From positions 4,227,001 to 4,291,000 of the forward strand of contig NC_092671.1 of NCBI RefSeq assembly GCF_964355755.1: a DNA stretch of 64,000 nucleotides, in the 5' to 3' direction. This DNA comes from Antedon mediterranea (taxonomy: Eukaryota; Echinodermata; Crinoidea; Comatulida; Antedonidae). A program made the translations under genes and the position numbers. Below the pieces are notes generated by a model. The model had not been told where the DNA came from. It did no database searches and worked only from the letters and a program-made list of their open reading frames with translations. Shown here piece after piece: positions 1 to 13,875 of this stretch; position 1 is the first letter of the stretch, and every line of letters begins with the position of its first letter.

Positions 1-875
1 ATATACCTAAGCAGCTAAATAATTAATCTATATTTCACAATCTGAATTCAATATGGAATTGATTCAACATACGTTTAATAACGTCATGTGACACCTGATG
101 GAATAAGATTTCTTAACGTTGACCACGTTAACTTTGATGACGTCACATGTCCCGGTTCTTTTATCACACAGTCCGTTGTCACCGATACGTGTAATTGCGG
201 GTGTGTCTGAAATACGTAAGAAAATAAATAATTATCTCGAGAGTATTGCCAACGGTTATGACATTTTTTTAAAATCTTTAATGGATCTATTTTGAGATGT
301 TAATAGGGAAGATGAGTGACAAGAAGACAGTGACAATGGTGACAAGGTTCGGACAGCCGGAAGGGTGTGTGGTATGAATACTTTGAGCTTTCGATTTATA
401 ATGACCTACGTACTACTTACGTCATGTAAATTCATTGGGAGAAATGCTTCCTGGCTATTTTTTCGACTTAGTTTGGGCAAATTATAGGTTCGGGGGAATT
501 CTAGGTTCGGGCGAATTATAGGTTCGGGCGAATTCTAGGTTCGGGCGAATTCTAGGTTTGGGCGAATTCTAGAATTCTCCTCAAACTTGGTTCGGGCGAA
601 TTCTAGGTTCGGGCAAATTCTAGGTTCGGGCGAGTTCTAGGTTCGGGCGAATAATAGATTAGGGCGACGAGAAACAGTCGTAGGTCGTCGTCAATCGAAA
701 TTACCCATATATGATGATATGAGAACAACACAGGGAAGTACAAAACAATGAGCCAGGAGTACCTAAATATACCAGTCGATAAGTCATCCATCCAAAACGA
801 TGAGGAACGGTAATAATAGTGATATATTGACGGTAATAAATGAAATAAGTTCATAATCATTCTAATTACACTCAC
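1..875. other. Left edge: start of VWDE-like intron 13 with a tandem array
   Basis: No further exon could be recognised on the minus strand left of the donor at 874-875. The main structure is the 17-base tandem array at 478-660. Bases 60-230 are unique, with several GACGTCA-like and TACGTA words. Confidence 0.5.
478..660. repeat. 17-base tandem repeat (GGTTCGGGCGAATTCTA)
   Basis: About ten imperfect copies of a 17-base unit containing GAATTC, interrupted once near 570-590 by a TTCTCCTCAAACTT insertion. It lies in the intron just downstream of VWDE-like exon 13. Confidence 0.9.
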
Positions 876-1564
876 CTTTTCGTAAACTACAATCTACTGA
901 ATAAAATCCTTCGTCACAATAGCAACCCAGGCTCGTACATGCACCATGTCCAGAACAACTGTATGGGCAGTTAAGATTTTTATGTAACAAATACATATTG
1001 TTTACACTACGACCATCTGTTTTGACCCATATAGTCTGATTTTCCAATAATGCGCGTTCACATTCATTTTCAATCAGCGTGTACGCGTACGAATCCCAGC
1101 GGAAGTCATCCGTCAGCTGTAGATCGGCAACACACATTTCAATCGCATCTTTGATGTACATTTCTGATCCTAACACGTTTGAACACAAATACGATAGGAT
1201 GGGACGCATTAACTTTTTCTCGCACATTTCCACAGCCTGGAGCTCAGTTACTCCAGTAGGCGTGGGCCATGATGGGGTGACGGGTTGTAAGTCAGAATCA
1301 TGAGCATCCGGGTAGAAAAAATATTCAAACTGTTCAACGTCACGCTTTTTCGGGTTATTTTTATTCCTATTTTTTCTCGTCTTGTATTTCGATGTCATAT
1401 CTGTTGATTTGATGAGTTCAGTTCTAATGACGTCATCATAACGCGTACACTTGCGCGTTACCGCCACCGCGCTTCTGGGGGTACCCTCGCAGTTACAGAA
1501 CCGTTTCGTTTTGGGATATTCTTTATATTCTGGTAAATGGTTAAACAGACCACCATCACGCAAC
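876..1564 (-). CDS. VWDE: VWDE-like exon 13, long linker ending in an EGF module
   Basis: This is the largest VWDE exon seen here (689 bases, acceptor TTTCAG before 1564, donor GTGAGT after 876). It completes the VWD tail (QWR then LRDGG.FNHLP), carries a basic, lysine-rich and probably unstructured stretch ([15 protein letters not shown]), then a cysteine-bearing region conserved in style with VWDE proteins. It ends with an EGF module, [20 protein letters not shown] followed by GFYSVDC. The donor leaves one base, so the next exon, outside the window, should start in phase 1. A basic KKRD-type site could be a proprotein cleavage site; that is speculation. Confidence 0.92.
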
Positions 1565-4500
1565 CTGAAAAAAAGGATTATCGAAAGAGATGTTTGAAAG
1601 CGAAAACTTTAAAACATAGTCTGCACTCTAGCAACTTTAGTTTGCAAACAAGAAAAGTTTTCCAAAGTCTGCCAGTTGACAAACTTCGGCAAACTACTAG
1701 TAGAAAACTTGTTTGCAGAAGTTAAGCTCAGTCCACATTAGCAAACTTTTGTTTTCAAACGCAAGCAAACTCGAGTTTCTCAAAATAATATTGCCAAAGT
1801 TTGCGAATTAAATTCTCTTTGAGTCTGCAAACTAAAGTTTGATAGTGTAGACTTCTACGAACTGTTTCCTACAGTTTTCCTCTGAAGTTTGTCAACTGAC
1901 AACATTTTGGAAACATTCTCTGGAAACATTCTATGGACAAACTCGGCGATTGCAAACAAAGGTTGACCAAGACAGACTATGTTTTTATTCTAGACAAATC
2001 ACACACTTCTCCAAACTTTGAAAACAAAGATGTCCTGGTTTTCATATCTCAGATAAAATGTATGGCGTACCAAATAGTTTTCCGTTTTTCTTCTCCGAAC
2101 TGGAAAAATCTTACTTCAATCCGCATCTGTTAATTTAGGCTTTGGAAATTATGTAGGCCTATCTATGACGTATTTTCTACTTTTCGATTAGATAATCAAT
2201 TTTTCCAAACACACCGATTACTCACCTCCATTGTTCAACAAATTCGTTAGCTTGTCCATGCTCCATTTCAATGTCCATTTTAGTTTTTTCTGTAAAGTGA
2301 TAGTCGTTGTTTGGATCGCCATCATACGCACCACAAAGACCGCGTGTATGGTTGAAATCACTGGAAGGAACTTGTACGGATATACTCATACCCCATTCAG
2401 ATATGTCTGCTCGAACAAACGATCCAGAAGGAAAACTCACCTGACATTGCATACAAAAAACCGTGTTATTATAAATATTGTAACATCCGGGAAGTTCACT
2501 CTTCTCTGGTCATCAGGGAAGTTCACTCTTTCCTGGTCACATATTCTTAACTTTCAATTAAATATAAACTTTTCAAACTGTGGGTAGAACTCTCCTTTAA
2601 GGTCGAAAGTCAGACTTACTTTACCCATCTCAAAAAATGGGCACATAGAAGTTGATATGCGCGTGCACAATTTGATAAAGCGGTGCTTTTGTACGTTGAA
2701 CGACGGGAACTTTTGACGATGTTATACTTACCGTTATCTTTTTTCTGAATTTTGATTCTTTTATTTTAACTCCATCTGCCAGAGGCAACTGACTCTTAAT
2801 CTTTACTTCTGGCTTAGTTTCTAACAGAGCTCCATTGCACATGTCCACCGATATTACGTCATTATTTTCTCTTGCAACAAATCCGCAATTGCACGATATT
2901 TCATCAGTAGCGCCACCACAGTTCCAAATCCGTGAATTCACCTTAAAAGCAAAGTACAGTTCGGGGTACAGTTATACCCAAAGTGATTTAAAATTGTAAT
3001 TGTTTTTTTAACGAGAGGTCGGGGATATTAGAAAACCCTCTATACATAGTCTAGCCTATTAAGCAATTTTAAAGCAATAAAAACAACCCATTCCCCCCTA
3101 TTGTACCTAAAATGCAAACAATCCATAGCTATATCATGACATTTTCTACGATACTGAACAAATGAAGATGATATTCCTACAGTATGGATAATCGGTGACA
3201 TTCTACAAACATTCCTTTGATTATTGTCAAGTGATTTGGTCATAATTAGATTACGTCTGAATACTATGAACGAATCGAATAAATTGAACGATAATAGAAA
3301 CAATCGGTTGATGTTTTGTCACATACATAGAAAATGTTGAAAGTGAGCATCAGCTGCCAATTTACAACATCTGGTTTGCATTGTTTTGTAACCATTTTGC
3401 GATCTTACCTCAAAATCTCTATTTAAACTCTTGTGCAGAATGTAGGTTCCTGTCTTGTAGAAATCGTATTTTCTAAAAGCCAAACAAAAAATCATGTTTA
3501 GACTTAGTTTACGAGTGTCTCATTAAAATGTGTCTATATAGGAAATATAATGTCACATTCCTGCTGTTGTGCTATACAACATTCGGCTTGATAGAGTCAC
3601 GCTTGTGCGACAGTAACCTTGCATTGAACTGTGCGGCTAGCTAAGGTTGTTATACTTTATTTTCTATGATTAAATTAACAATATTAACTATGTTCTGCAT
3701 CAGAGAATCAATAGGAAGATGTTTTGAACAACTATGACGGAATATTCAGCACATGAAAAAAAACTAGCCAGGTATTGACTACATACTAGTAGAAATATTA
3801 GGTATTTGGTAGATTTAACGTTTGTTCTTATACGAATTCGAATACTGAACAAAAACAAGTTTCTATTCACTCTAAATCATCATTCTTATTTTTTTTTCTT
3901 GATCATGCTGGGAAATGCAGGGTTACATAATTTAATACGGAACATTAAGTTAATTTCAGTTCATTCGGGCACCGCCCCACTTGGAACAGTTCATTCGGGC
4001 AACGCCCCACTTGAATAATCTCTTTCAGGCCACCGGCCAATTGAATTTCACAAGAGAGTATTTTTTTTCTACAGATTGCAACTTAAAAACAATTAAATTT
4101 TAAGTTTGAATTTTGATTCAATAATAATATTGTGGTAAAATATTCCTTCTCTAGGTACACATCCTGTTTCATTTAGGCAACATAATTTACATATTTAAGT
4201 TAAGTTATCCTCGTCTATATCATGATTAATTAACTTTGAGGTTATGTGATCCAGTTCTAATAATGGTATACATCGTCTGTGTTTAAACTGAATTATGCTG
4301 TTGATATATTGCTGAAATTGATAAATGAAATCAGTGATACTTAAGAGACCCACGACTTACAGATGACAAGAAGAGTTTAATTCAATGATTTAACCAAAAT
4401 TAAGTGGGTGGGAGATAGGTGAGATATATGTCTTATCTTGCATTAGTTGTTTCTTTCATCACTACGCAATATAATATTATTTGTAAGACATTATTCATGT

Positions 4501-7500
4501 CAAAGGTCACTTACAATCTATCAAATGTGATAAAGTGCGGATCGGTGAACGAGTAACATTGTGCCCCAGCAACATCTTTTACAAACACCTGAAAAGACAC
4601 AAATTTATGTTTGTTGAAATTGAAGTACATTTTAACAAAGTGTCACTTTTATTTTACATTTGTCACGCACACGCGATGGCAATGTATTAATAACAGAACT
4701 CATTGAATCCATTTTTGACAAACGATTAAAAATAAGGAAACACATTTTGCAAGATTCGACACGGCCCCTATATTTTGTGAAGTTCTTCGTAGCAGTAGAT
4801 GTTAGCGGCCCATCATTTCTCGTACAAATAGTCTGCAAGATTGTCTATCCAGCTGATTAAAATAGGGCACTGAACGTTGTAGATGAATTTCACTTTGCAA
4901 TTGTAATGTCTTGGAGCAATACAATGTTCTATGTATAATTGTATTAAATGAAAATGGTGTGAATAAATAAGTTACTCCTTTTTACTTCGTTATGGCATTA
5001 CAATAAACAGTTCTCCGGTTAGTTTATGAAAAGTGAATTTAAACTATAGCAACACCGTAATTTGTGTGTATGAACATAATTTGTGGGTAAGAGCATAATT
5101 TGTGTGTATGGACATAATTTGTGTGTATGAACAAAATTTGTGTGTGAACAGAATTTGCGCGACGTATATGAACAGAATTCTAAGAATAGATTTATGGCTG
5201 CTGTCCAAGATGATTCGGTTCAATATCACTGACCTGGGAATCCAGGTACGTTATTAATAGACAAATTCCCAAGATTAAACCCATTCTACATTTCAAAAGT
5301 ATTATTGTAGAATAAATAATACATATTTTGAACAGTTTCTCAAAAAATGCTATTTATATAGGAACAACATCCGGTACAAGTTAAGAACATTCAACAAAAA
5401 CTAAATCTTAATTAAAAGGATAATCAAATTGTCTAACTTTTTTTAAAGTAACCAAAGCAAATGTTTAATGTTTGTTTTCCTTAAAAGCATAGATGGCAAG
5501 TCTACTTTAAAAGATAAAAAGAACTGATTTCAGAACTGGTGTCACTTAACAACTTAATCAATTGTATAAATAATAATGCGCCCTGTTATCTGAGGAATCT
5601 CTTACGGGTGTATAGATGTGCTAAGAGAGGCCTGAGGTCCGAGATAGATCACACTAGATTGGATCACTGTCTCAAAAAGCGGACCTCTGGAAATAATACT
5701 TTCTCAAAATTTGGACCGGTGATGTGGAACAAACTCCCGTCTGTGATCCGGGAACAAACCACGGTTTTAAAATTTAAAAAAGCCCTCAAAACACATCTAT
5801 TTCCTAAGAAGTAACTCATTGTTGGGTCTGCTGATGTAAAGCGCTTTGATCATTTTATACTAATTTGGAAAAGCGCTATATAAATAAAATAATAATAATA
5901 ATAATTAATCCATCTTTACTTAAGCAAAGCGATTGATAGAATATAGCAAAGTTGTTAAAACTTTTCCACAAACTACATACCGTTACGTCATCTATTTTGT
6001 ACCCATTCCATATTTGGTCATCACTAGTAATAGCACCTGTTCGTATGTTACTAATTCGGTCACCATCAGACATGAAATCAGTTACAGCTTTTATGTAAAC
6101 AACACCTTTCCCACAATTACGTTTTGAACATTTCCTTGCTTTGATTTCAACAAAACATTCAGAAATTGCAATATCAGGATGGAAGTTATTTTCTAAAAAT
6201 TAAGGACAACAAATTAATATCGAAAATTCCTTAATCCTGTTCAAACGAGACGAATTTAAAGCATTGCGCTTTCGCATACACTAATACGCATCCAGTCGAT
6301 TCGTCATTTGAATATTAATATTCGCCTATTGGAAAACAGGCATAAATATAATTAAATATAGTGAAAACTAAATTAAAAATGGTTTTTTTAAATTTTTTTT
6401 TTAACTTAGGAAAAACGAATGCCTTAAGTTTTCTATAATAAAGTCTTTTATCTGATCCAAAAGGGCGTATTGTTATGTTCAATGCGTTCATTGTTTTACA
6501 TAAAAAGAATCATTAGGCCTACTAGTTTATACTAGTTTATACTAGTTTATACTAGTTTATACTAGTTTATACTAGTTTATATAATCATATTGAATTGTTG
6601 TTGTAGTGTTGTACATTCTTCTTACCGTCTTTGTCTACAGAAAGTGGTATTTTGACACTGCATGGCCCTTCTGTTTCACATACAACCGGTACAGTAGTTT
6701 CAAATATGAGTTTATGAATCTTTGCATCTTCCACAATCTCCACATGTTTTGAAGAAATCTACAGTACCAAGCAACAAGATAATTTCCGGTTATTTGAAGT
6801 TATGATAAGAACAAGCAATAATTTAATTTCATCCTTGGAAAAAAATTACTGTAATTTCGTAAAATCCATCTTTAAAGTAAATATTAACCTTCGTGAGGGG
6901 GTGTAGGCAGATTTTTTTAATCCTTTCACCAAGGTTACATTAGGAAGTAGAGTTAAACAATAACGTCTGGCCGGGCACCAACATCCCCAAACCGTATCCG
7001 CCGAACAACTACTCCCTGGACAACTACCACGCAGACATTTACCCCCGGACAATTAGGTGGCGGAACTATCCCCTGGAAAACCACCTGCTTAAACCACAAG
7101 CTTCTTGATGTGTCGAAAGTTGTGTTCACATTGGAGTTAATCGTGCATAGAACCGATTTAAGCTGATTCAAACAATGTCAAAGTTAGGGCCTACATACGA
7201 CGTCACTGTGCGATCGGATAACTATCTTATACCGCCGTCTCGTTAACTCCAACATAACTTTGATGTACCTCCTATTTGACTTGGTAAGTTTCCAATGTAA
7301 CGTTTTAGAACATACGTGTGAACGCACAAGTAAAATAGATTGAAACACTGTATTAAATACTACAGAAAAAAGAACGTGAAACACAGCTCAATGTACATTG
7401 AGTCAGACCGGACAGAACCTGTCAATAGGTACATTATAAGTATGGTTTACCCCTGTTTACCCCTCTTACCATTAATGTAAATACAGTACTTATGAATGGC

Positions 7501-10500
7501 GGATACGATTCAGGAAAGAACATGCCTGAGGTCTTAATCATAAATCACAACTTTTAATGGATGAATTAACATTTTAATAACATTAGGAAATTATCATTGG
7601 TGAAAACAACGCTGCTGAAAATGTTGGAGGCGTTACAAACTTCTAGGCGAAGTCTGTTTACCATGTGTCTGATCATTAAAACGTTTAGCATAGGCGTGTA
7701 TTGCATACCCTGGCTATCCTCATCTAGGGTCCAACAATTAGAAGTGATAGGCCTAAGCCTAACATTTGTATTGCAAGTATTATTTCTTTGGCTTTATATA
7801 CAACAATAATAGGACCACTGCCAATAATCTTAACATATTTTCGTTTAATTAGAGATCTTAAAAACGTTTAGAAGTTGACACCTGGTTTCACGACGTCACT
7901 AACACCAAGGGCGGAAATCAAAACATAAACATGAGTATTGGGTCTGATTAAAACACATTTAAAAAAAAGAAATTCTTTTTCTATATGACAATTCAAGATT
8001 TGGTTGATAGAATGTTGCCAATAATTTTTTTTTCAAACAGGACAGACTTTGTCATGTAGATTGTATTGACATCTTTAAAATGCATAATCATGTTTGATCG
8101 TCTGCTAACACGTATGTAACTTTCTGACGTAATGGAAAATTGAAAAGCTTTTTTTACCCTTATTTCTGCTTTAAATATTGTACTCTCAACAGCAGGGCTT
8201 TTCCATTCTCTTGTAATGTTGAAGAAGGTAGATACTTTGCACAAAACCTGCAATTAAAAACAGAATTAATTGAGTATTAGTTGTCATATTGAGTTACATG
8301 ATTACAAATGACACTATTTTCTCTGAAATCTCAGCAGAATGACAAATTACATTCGGCCTACGTGTTAAAGTGCAATTCACTATTGAAGCATCAACTGGAT
8401 TCGGAAAGATTAAATGTATACTTTACTTATTAATATTACATGAGAGTTAATGTACTTACAACATGAAAATAAAATTACTTGAAAGTGATGATTCAAAATA
8501 CAATTCTCAAAATAGGTCTACTCAATATATACTATAGTTTAAACAGAAATACACCATTGTACTTTAGGAGAATTTCACTTATTGATATACATTTCCTGTT
8601 CGTAAAATTTCTGACTACTTGACGATACATTGAATTTTGAAAACAGGAAATCTGTTAAGTAATTTTTGTTTTAAATTTTCAATATCGCATTATCACGATG
8701 AATGAGAACCGTTTATTCTAATATTTTATTGAAAACGTGTGCAACGATATGTAGTACAAATCCGAGCTCTCTCAAATCTCTGTTTTGAATTATTAATTGG
8801 CGAACTCATTCGCACGCCAATTGAAAGCGTTGGTTTATGTGCATTCATATTCATATCGATCTAATTTGCTGTGTTGACGCGACAATATAGACAACCAATC
8901 ATAGTTCAGGAATGTTTTAAAATCAAATATACTTTATTCATCATCATTATCATCAAAATATAAAGAAAAAGCAGAAAAGAAAAACAGGTTGATAAAAATA
9001 TGAAAAGGAAACGCATACAAACTCGAAATGAGTTTGACGATAGTGTACTCTTAAAATTACGAGAAAATTGTTTCGGTGTTCGATTTGTGAGAATAGTGGA
9101 AAAAGAAGTAAAATGATACGGCGCGTTCAATGTATGTGGTGTATAGGGTAGGACAACCTGCTAGCACCCCTCCCACCCACTGAGTCCTTGACTTTGCCAC
9201 TCAGATAAAATATCAAAATCACAGGCTAAAATACTGACAGAAGTATCAAGATGTATCAGTTCGTCAAATAGTTCGTTTGTAAATTACTCATGAGAGAACC
9301 GATCACCATTCAAACAGCGAATACTTTCTGACATAAATGCAACACTATAAAATTATTTTTGACATGTTGATAACTAAAATACACAAATTATAATGCATTA
9401 TACCACAGGCGTAAAGTTTAAAAGCTAAATGTTAAAATTGCTAATTATATAACTGTCATTCGTTATCAATTTGAAAATAATAACGTTGCAGTTTTTTCAA
9501 TATTTGCAGATTATAAATAGGCCTACCCTGGGCAAATATGCGTCCTTCGAAAATCATATGTAATTACACTGAATGATAACTACGACTGACGTATCCAATG
9601 ATATTTTTTAATTTATAAAATATGATTTTTCAAAAATATGAATTGCAAAATATTAGACTATCGTCTGACAAAATGAACCTGTTGTAGATCTTTAAAACAA
9701 AAGAGTTTGTTTCACATCTTTGCAGAATTCTAGAAATTGAATATACAGTATAGGCCTACTGTATGCCTATTTGAGAGACTGTTTTTTCAGCGCTTGTTGG
9801 CGCGCGCAAAAAAAAAATATTTAAAAAAGCATGACACTTCCAAAGAATTGAATTCATCAACATTGAAATAATTTGTTATAATAAAAAAAACAACACTAAT
9901 ATATAAAGCTTGGTTCTCGTTAGGAGGAATTATAAACAAGTACTCGCAACGCAAGTAATATTGCGTTCCATTCTGGTAGTACGCAACGCAAGGACGTAAG
10001 CGCGGCGCAAGTAAATTGAGCAATTACAATCGTTAGTTCGGATAATCCATCCGCTGACTTTTTCCATCTCTTGTGTTACGTCCTAGACGACGTAAGCGCA
10101 ACGCAGGTGTGCGTTTCATATGATGGGAGAACCATGTTTAAAGATATATTCACAATTTCACAAAACGGTGACGTCTTCCGTTTCGTATAACGGAACACGT
10201 ATGGCTGCAGCTTAAAAAAGTGCAATCACTTACTTCGTCACCCATTCGAATGTAAGGCTTCGTAGGCAGGAATGCAATTGTTTTACTCGTCTCGCTATTA
10301 AATAATTCAGTCAATATTTCATTTTCTTTCTGTAAACACATAAATAGAGAAAATATTTTGTTTACCGTAGGCTTATATTTAGCTTAGATATACAAACATT
10401 ACGATTACAGTAGAAGTTATTTTTATTTTATTTATTCGGTATAAAACAAAAATCACAACAATCCCAGCGGGCAAACCTGTGATTTACAAATATAAAACAA

Positions 10501-13500
10501 AGAAGCACACAATAAAAAAGCAAGTAAACAATCTTAATTACATATAAACAGGAGCATATAAAAAAAACAAAATAAAGAGATTATAAAAATATACTAAATT
10601 ATTATTATTATTTTTCATATTAAAGTTTCACAATTATTTATTCATATTATATAAAATTCAAATAAGCCTATACTTTTACTTGTCTACACCTTTGGAGTAC
10701 AAGAAAAAACTACATTTTTTCATTTGGACCCCATACAGGGAAAAGGGAAAAGCTAAGAGAGAATCACTGTTGACAGAAAATATAAAAAACATTACGGCCA
10801 AACCCCTATTTTAGGGTACTATAATATTATGTTCGGTTATGTTAAATAGTGGTTCTACTGTAACACGATTTCAAATGCTCAATGCGCTTCAATGCGTTTG
10901 ATTGCATTCAACTCACACAACCGCCCGCAATTCAATCTAGCTGCAAACATAAGTAATGGTCAATATCACCTCTATAGTAGGCCTAATCTAAATCAAGTTA
11001 AGTACGGTATTCAAAACTTACTTTATACCACGTGACCAAGTATACAATATTGCCTGTCGAAGTTGATGGCTCGTAGGAACTACTTAAATACGCGCCGTCT
11101 TCTTTTATTGCCACAGATAAATCTGGTGTATTTACAATTGCTGGATATTTCTCTAGGAAGCGAAATAAACAAATACGTCAATAAAAGACAAGACACGATT
11201 TTCTGATTTTAGGAAACTATGTAGCACGATTAAAAGTTGATACTGAAATTTGTGTAGTAGTACTGTAATTATAATAGAAAAGATGAGTGACCTCTAACCT
11301 CATTATCAATGCGTGTTTGAATTGGTCTGATATAACTGACATTAGCAAGATAAAGTTTATTACGCAAATTCTGATTAAATTTTAATGTTGGATAAGTTCA
11401 TAGAAATATTATAATGACCTTATGGTTTATTCTTCTACTAATAAATTACAAAGGGAGTGATCATAAGTAGGCCTAATTTGCCGATTAGACCATCGGCTGG
11501 GGTTCAGTTTTTCTACATCCCTAGCTGGTCTATGGTCAGTTATTCTTCTACTGAATATTTATAGAGGGAGTGATCAGTAGGCCTAGTTTGCCGGCTGGAA
11601 ATCAGCTTTTCTACCTCCATGCCCAGACCGGTCACCCATGAAAAAATCAAATTATCTGCATATTTGTCGGCCCATTTGTTCTCAACCCTCCTTCGGCATT
11701 GCGGCAACCTTTCATTTATCTGTGTAGGGAAGAGTGAATCTGACGGATTCCCTGATTTGTGTTAAATTGTAACTCTTCAAGCAAAGTATTTATTTGATTG
11801 GATGATAACAAGAGTAGCGTCATATCGAGCAGATGTGGCTAGAAATATCTACTAAAGCATGAATAGAACGTAAGCTGTCACAAATAACCGTTTTAGTTAT
11901 AGATATCTATAATTCTGTGTATAAACTAAAACAGTATTCAATCGATTGAAGCATTCAATAATATTTTAGGCATCAGTAAAATTATGTCAATGTAAATAGG
12001 GAACCTTCTTGGATTTTGCTAGACTAGAACCTATGACTTATAATGTTATTTAGAGGTAGTATATTCATGGAGGTAAAACTTCATGGTATATTCGTATACG
12101 TTAAGTTTGGTTGGACAATTTGCCAAGTTGTATTCACCAAGTTGTATTCACCAATTACCCTTAAGCGAAACATTTCATATTTCTGCACTAAGAATTTTAA
12201 CATTAAGATACCGGTGTTTCCGTTAGCAAAATGGAAACCTCCGTCCCGTCTTACCTTTACAAGATCCGTCCACGGAATATTCTGAAGGCTTACACCTTAC
12301 CGTTGCTTCTATATAAACAAAAACAGTGACTGTGTTAGATAAACATTTCAATAATGTATTTAAAACATGCATTGCTTATCAATGGCGGGCTAGCAACCAA
12401 GTGGACTGCGCCATAATGTGACCATGTTTTTACTGAGGAGGAAAAAATCATTGGTACTTGGAAAACAGTTGTAGAGAAAGAACCCAGAATGAATTGGTGT
12501 CATCCAACCCCCCCAGGATATGATGAATGTCAATGCACTAGGCCTAACCACCTGGGCCTAACCCCTTCGGCACAACCACCTGGATTCAGATTTGTCCATG
12601 GTTTAACAACTTATAGGCTCAATTTAACATGGCCTAGAGCAAATGAAAAGAACCTCCCAAAACAGACATACGCAGCTATTAACTAACAGAGTGGATATAT
12701 CGTTTGAAATGCTGCTAAAGAAATTGTAAATGTATTTTAGAATGCCGTATACCCGCGGAAGTAAACGAAAACGTATATTACAGAACACAAGTACACATAC
12801 ACTACGATGTCGGTCAATAATCTTATGACAAGTGCAAAACAAAACGACAATAAGCAAAATTTATTCGTACTTTATTTACAACATATCTGGTTTGGTACAT
12901 TGCATTGGACAACGTATAAGCCTGTCTTCCTTTTATATCATTTATGCATGGCCTATACGTCATTATATTAATTAATCACGCGTAACGGAGTGTAAACTAG
13001 CGCCATCAAAATATGCAAATGCTACCTCTTGCATTAAAACAAAATGATCACAAACCTTGGGCGCAATAAGATAAACTACAAATAGTAGGTGGATTTAATA
13101 ATTTTTCTCCATATGTATGCCGTTTATGTATTACGTCATTTTATTAATTAATCACGCATGACGGAGTGTAACTAGCGCCATCACAATATGCAAATTCTAC
13201 CTCTTGCATTAAAACAAAATCGATTACAACTTACCTTGGGCGCAATAGGATAAACTACAACTCGTCGGTGGATTTAAAAAATATACAAAAAATTCTCCAC
13301 AATTTCTGACAGTAATAGGCTCGGTTAAGCTTATCCAACAGCAATCTGGTTTAAACAGTTTTGGATTATGATGTCTTGCTCCTGACGACACGCATCCTGT
13401 GAACGTTCTATTTTCGCCAGGTAACGGTAGTTCCTCTCCATTTGTTTCCAACCAAATCGGTGATGATGTACCACAGTACGACCTCTGTAAAATAAGTAAA

Positions 13501-13826
13501 GATGTTTAAAATCGTTAATTACATCGTTACGGAAACCAAACACCATTTTAAAGAGCTCCTTTAAGCTTGGTTCCCACTAGGTCGTAACGCAAGGACGTAA
13601 ACGCAACGCATTGACCAATTATAAGCAACCGTTCGAATAGTCCATCGCTTGTGATTGGTCAACTCACTTACGTTGCGTTACGTCCTTGTATTGCGTCTCA
13701 AGTGGGAACCAAGTGTAACATGTGCCCATGTATTTTTATTCATTGACGACTTAACATTCTTTTTTTACGTCGTTGCGTAGCGTCCAAATGGAAAGCTAGA
13801 ACAGGAGTTTAAGTCATGGTTAGGCC

Positions 13827-13875
<49 letters not shown>

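Noticed and set aside
478..660. Regular 17-base repeats as a possible origin or binding-site array
   Set aside because: Nothing beyond the repetition supports a function; treated as a simple minisatellite in an intron.
1588..2000. Stretch rich in GCAAACTTTAGTTTGC-like words, considered as another fold-back element
   Set aside because: Many short complementary words but no pair of clear ends. One TTTGATAGTGTAGACT word resembles the family A end, too little for a call.
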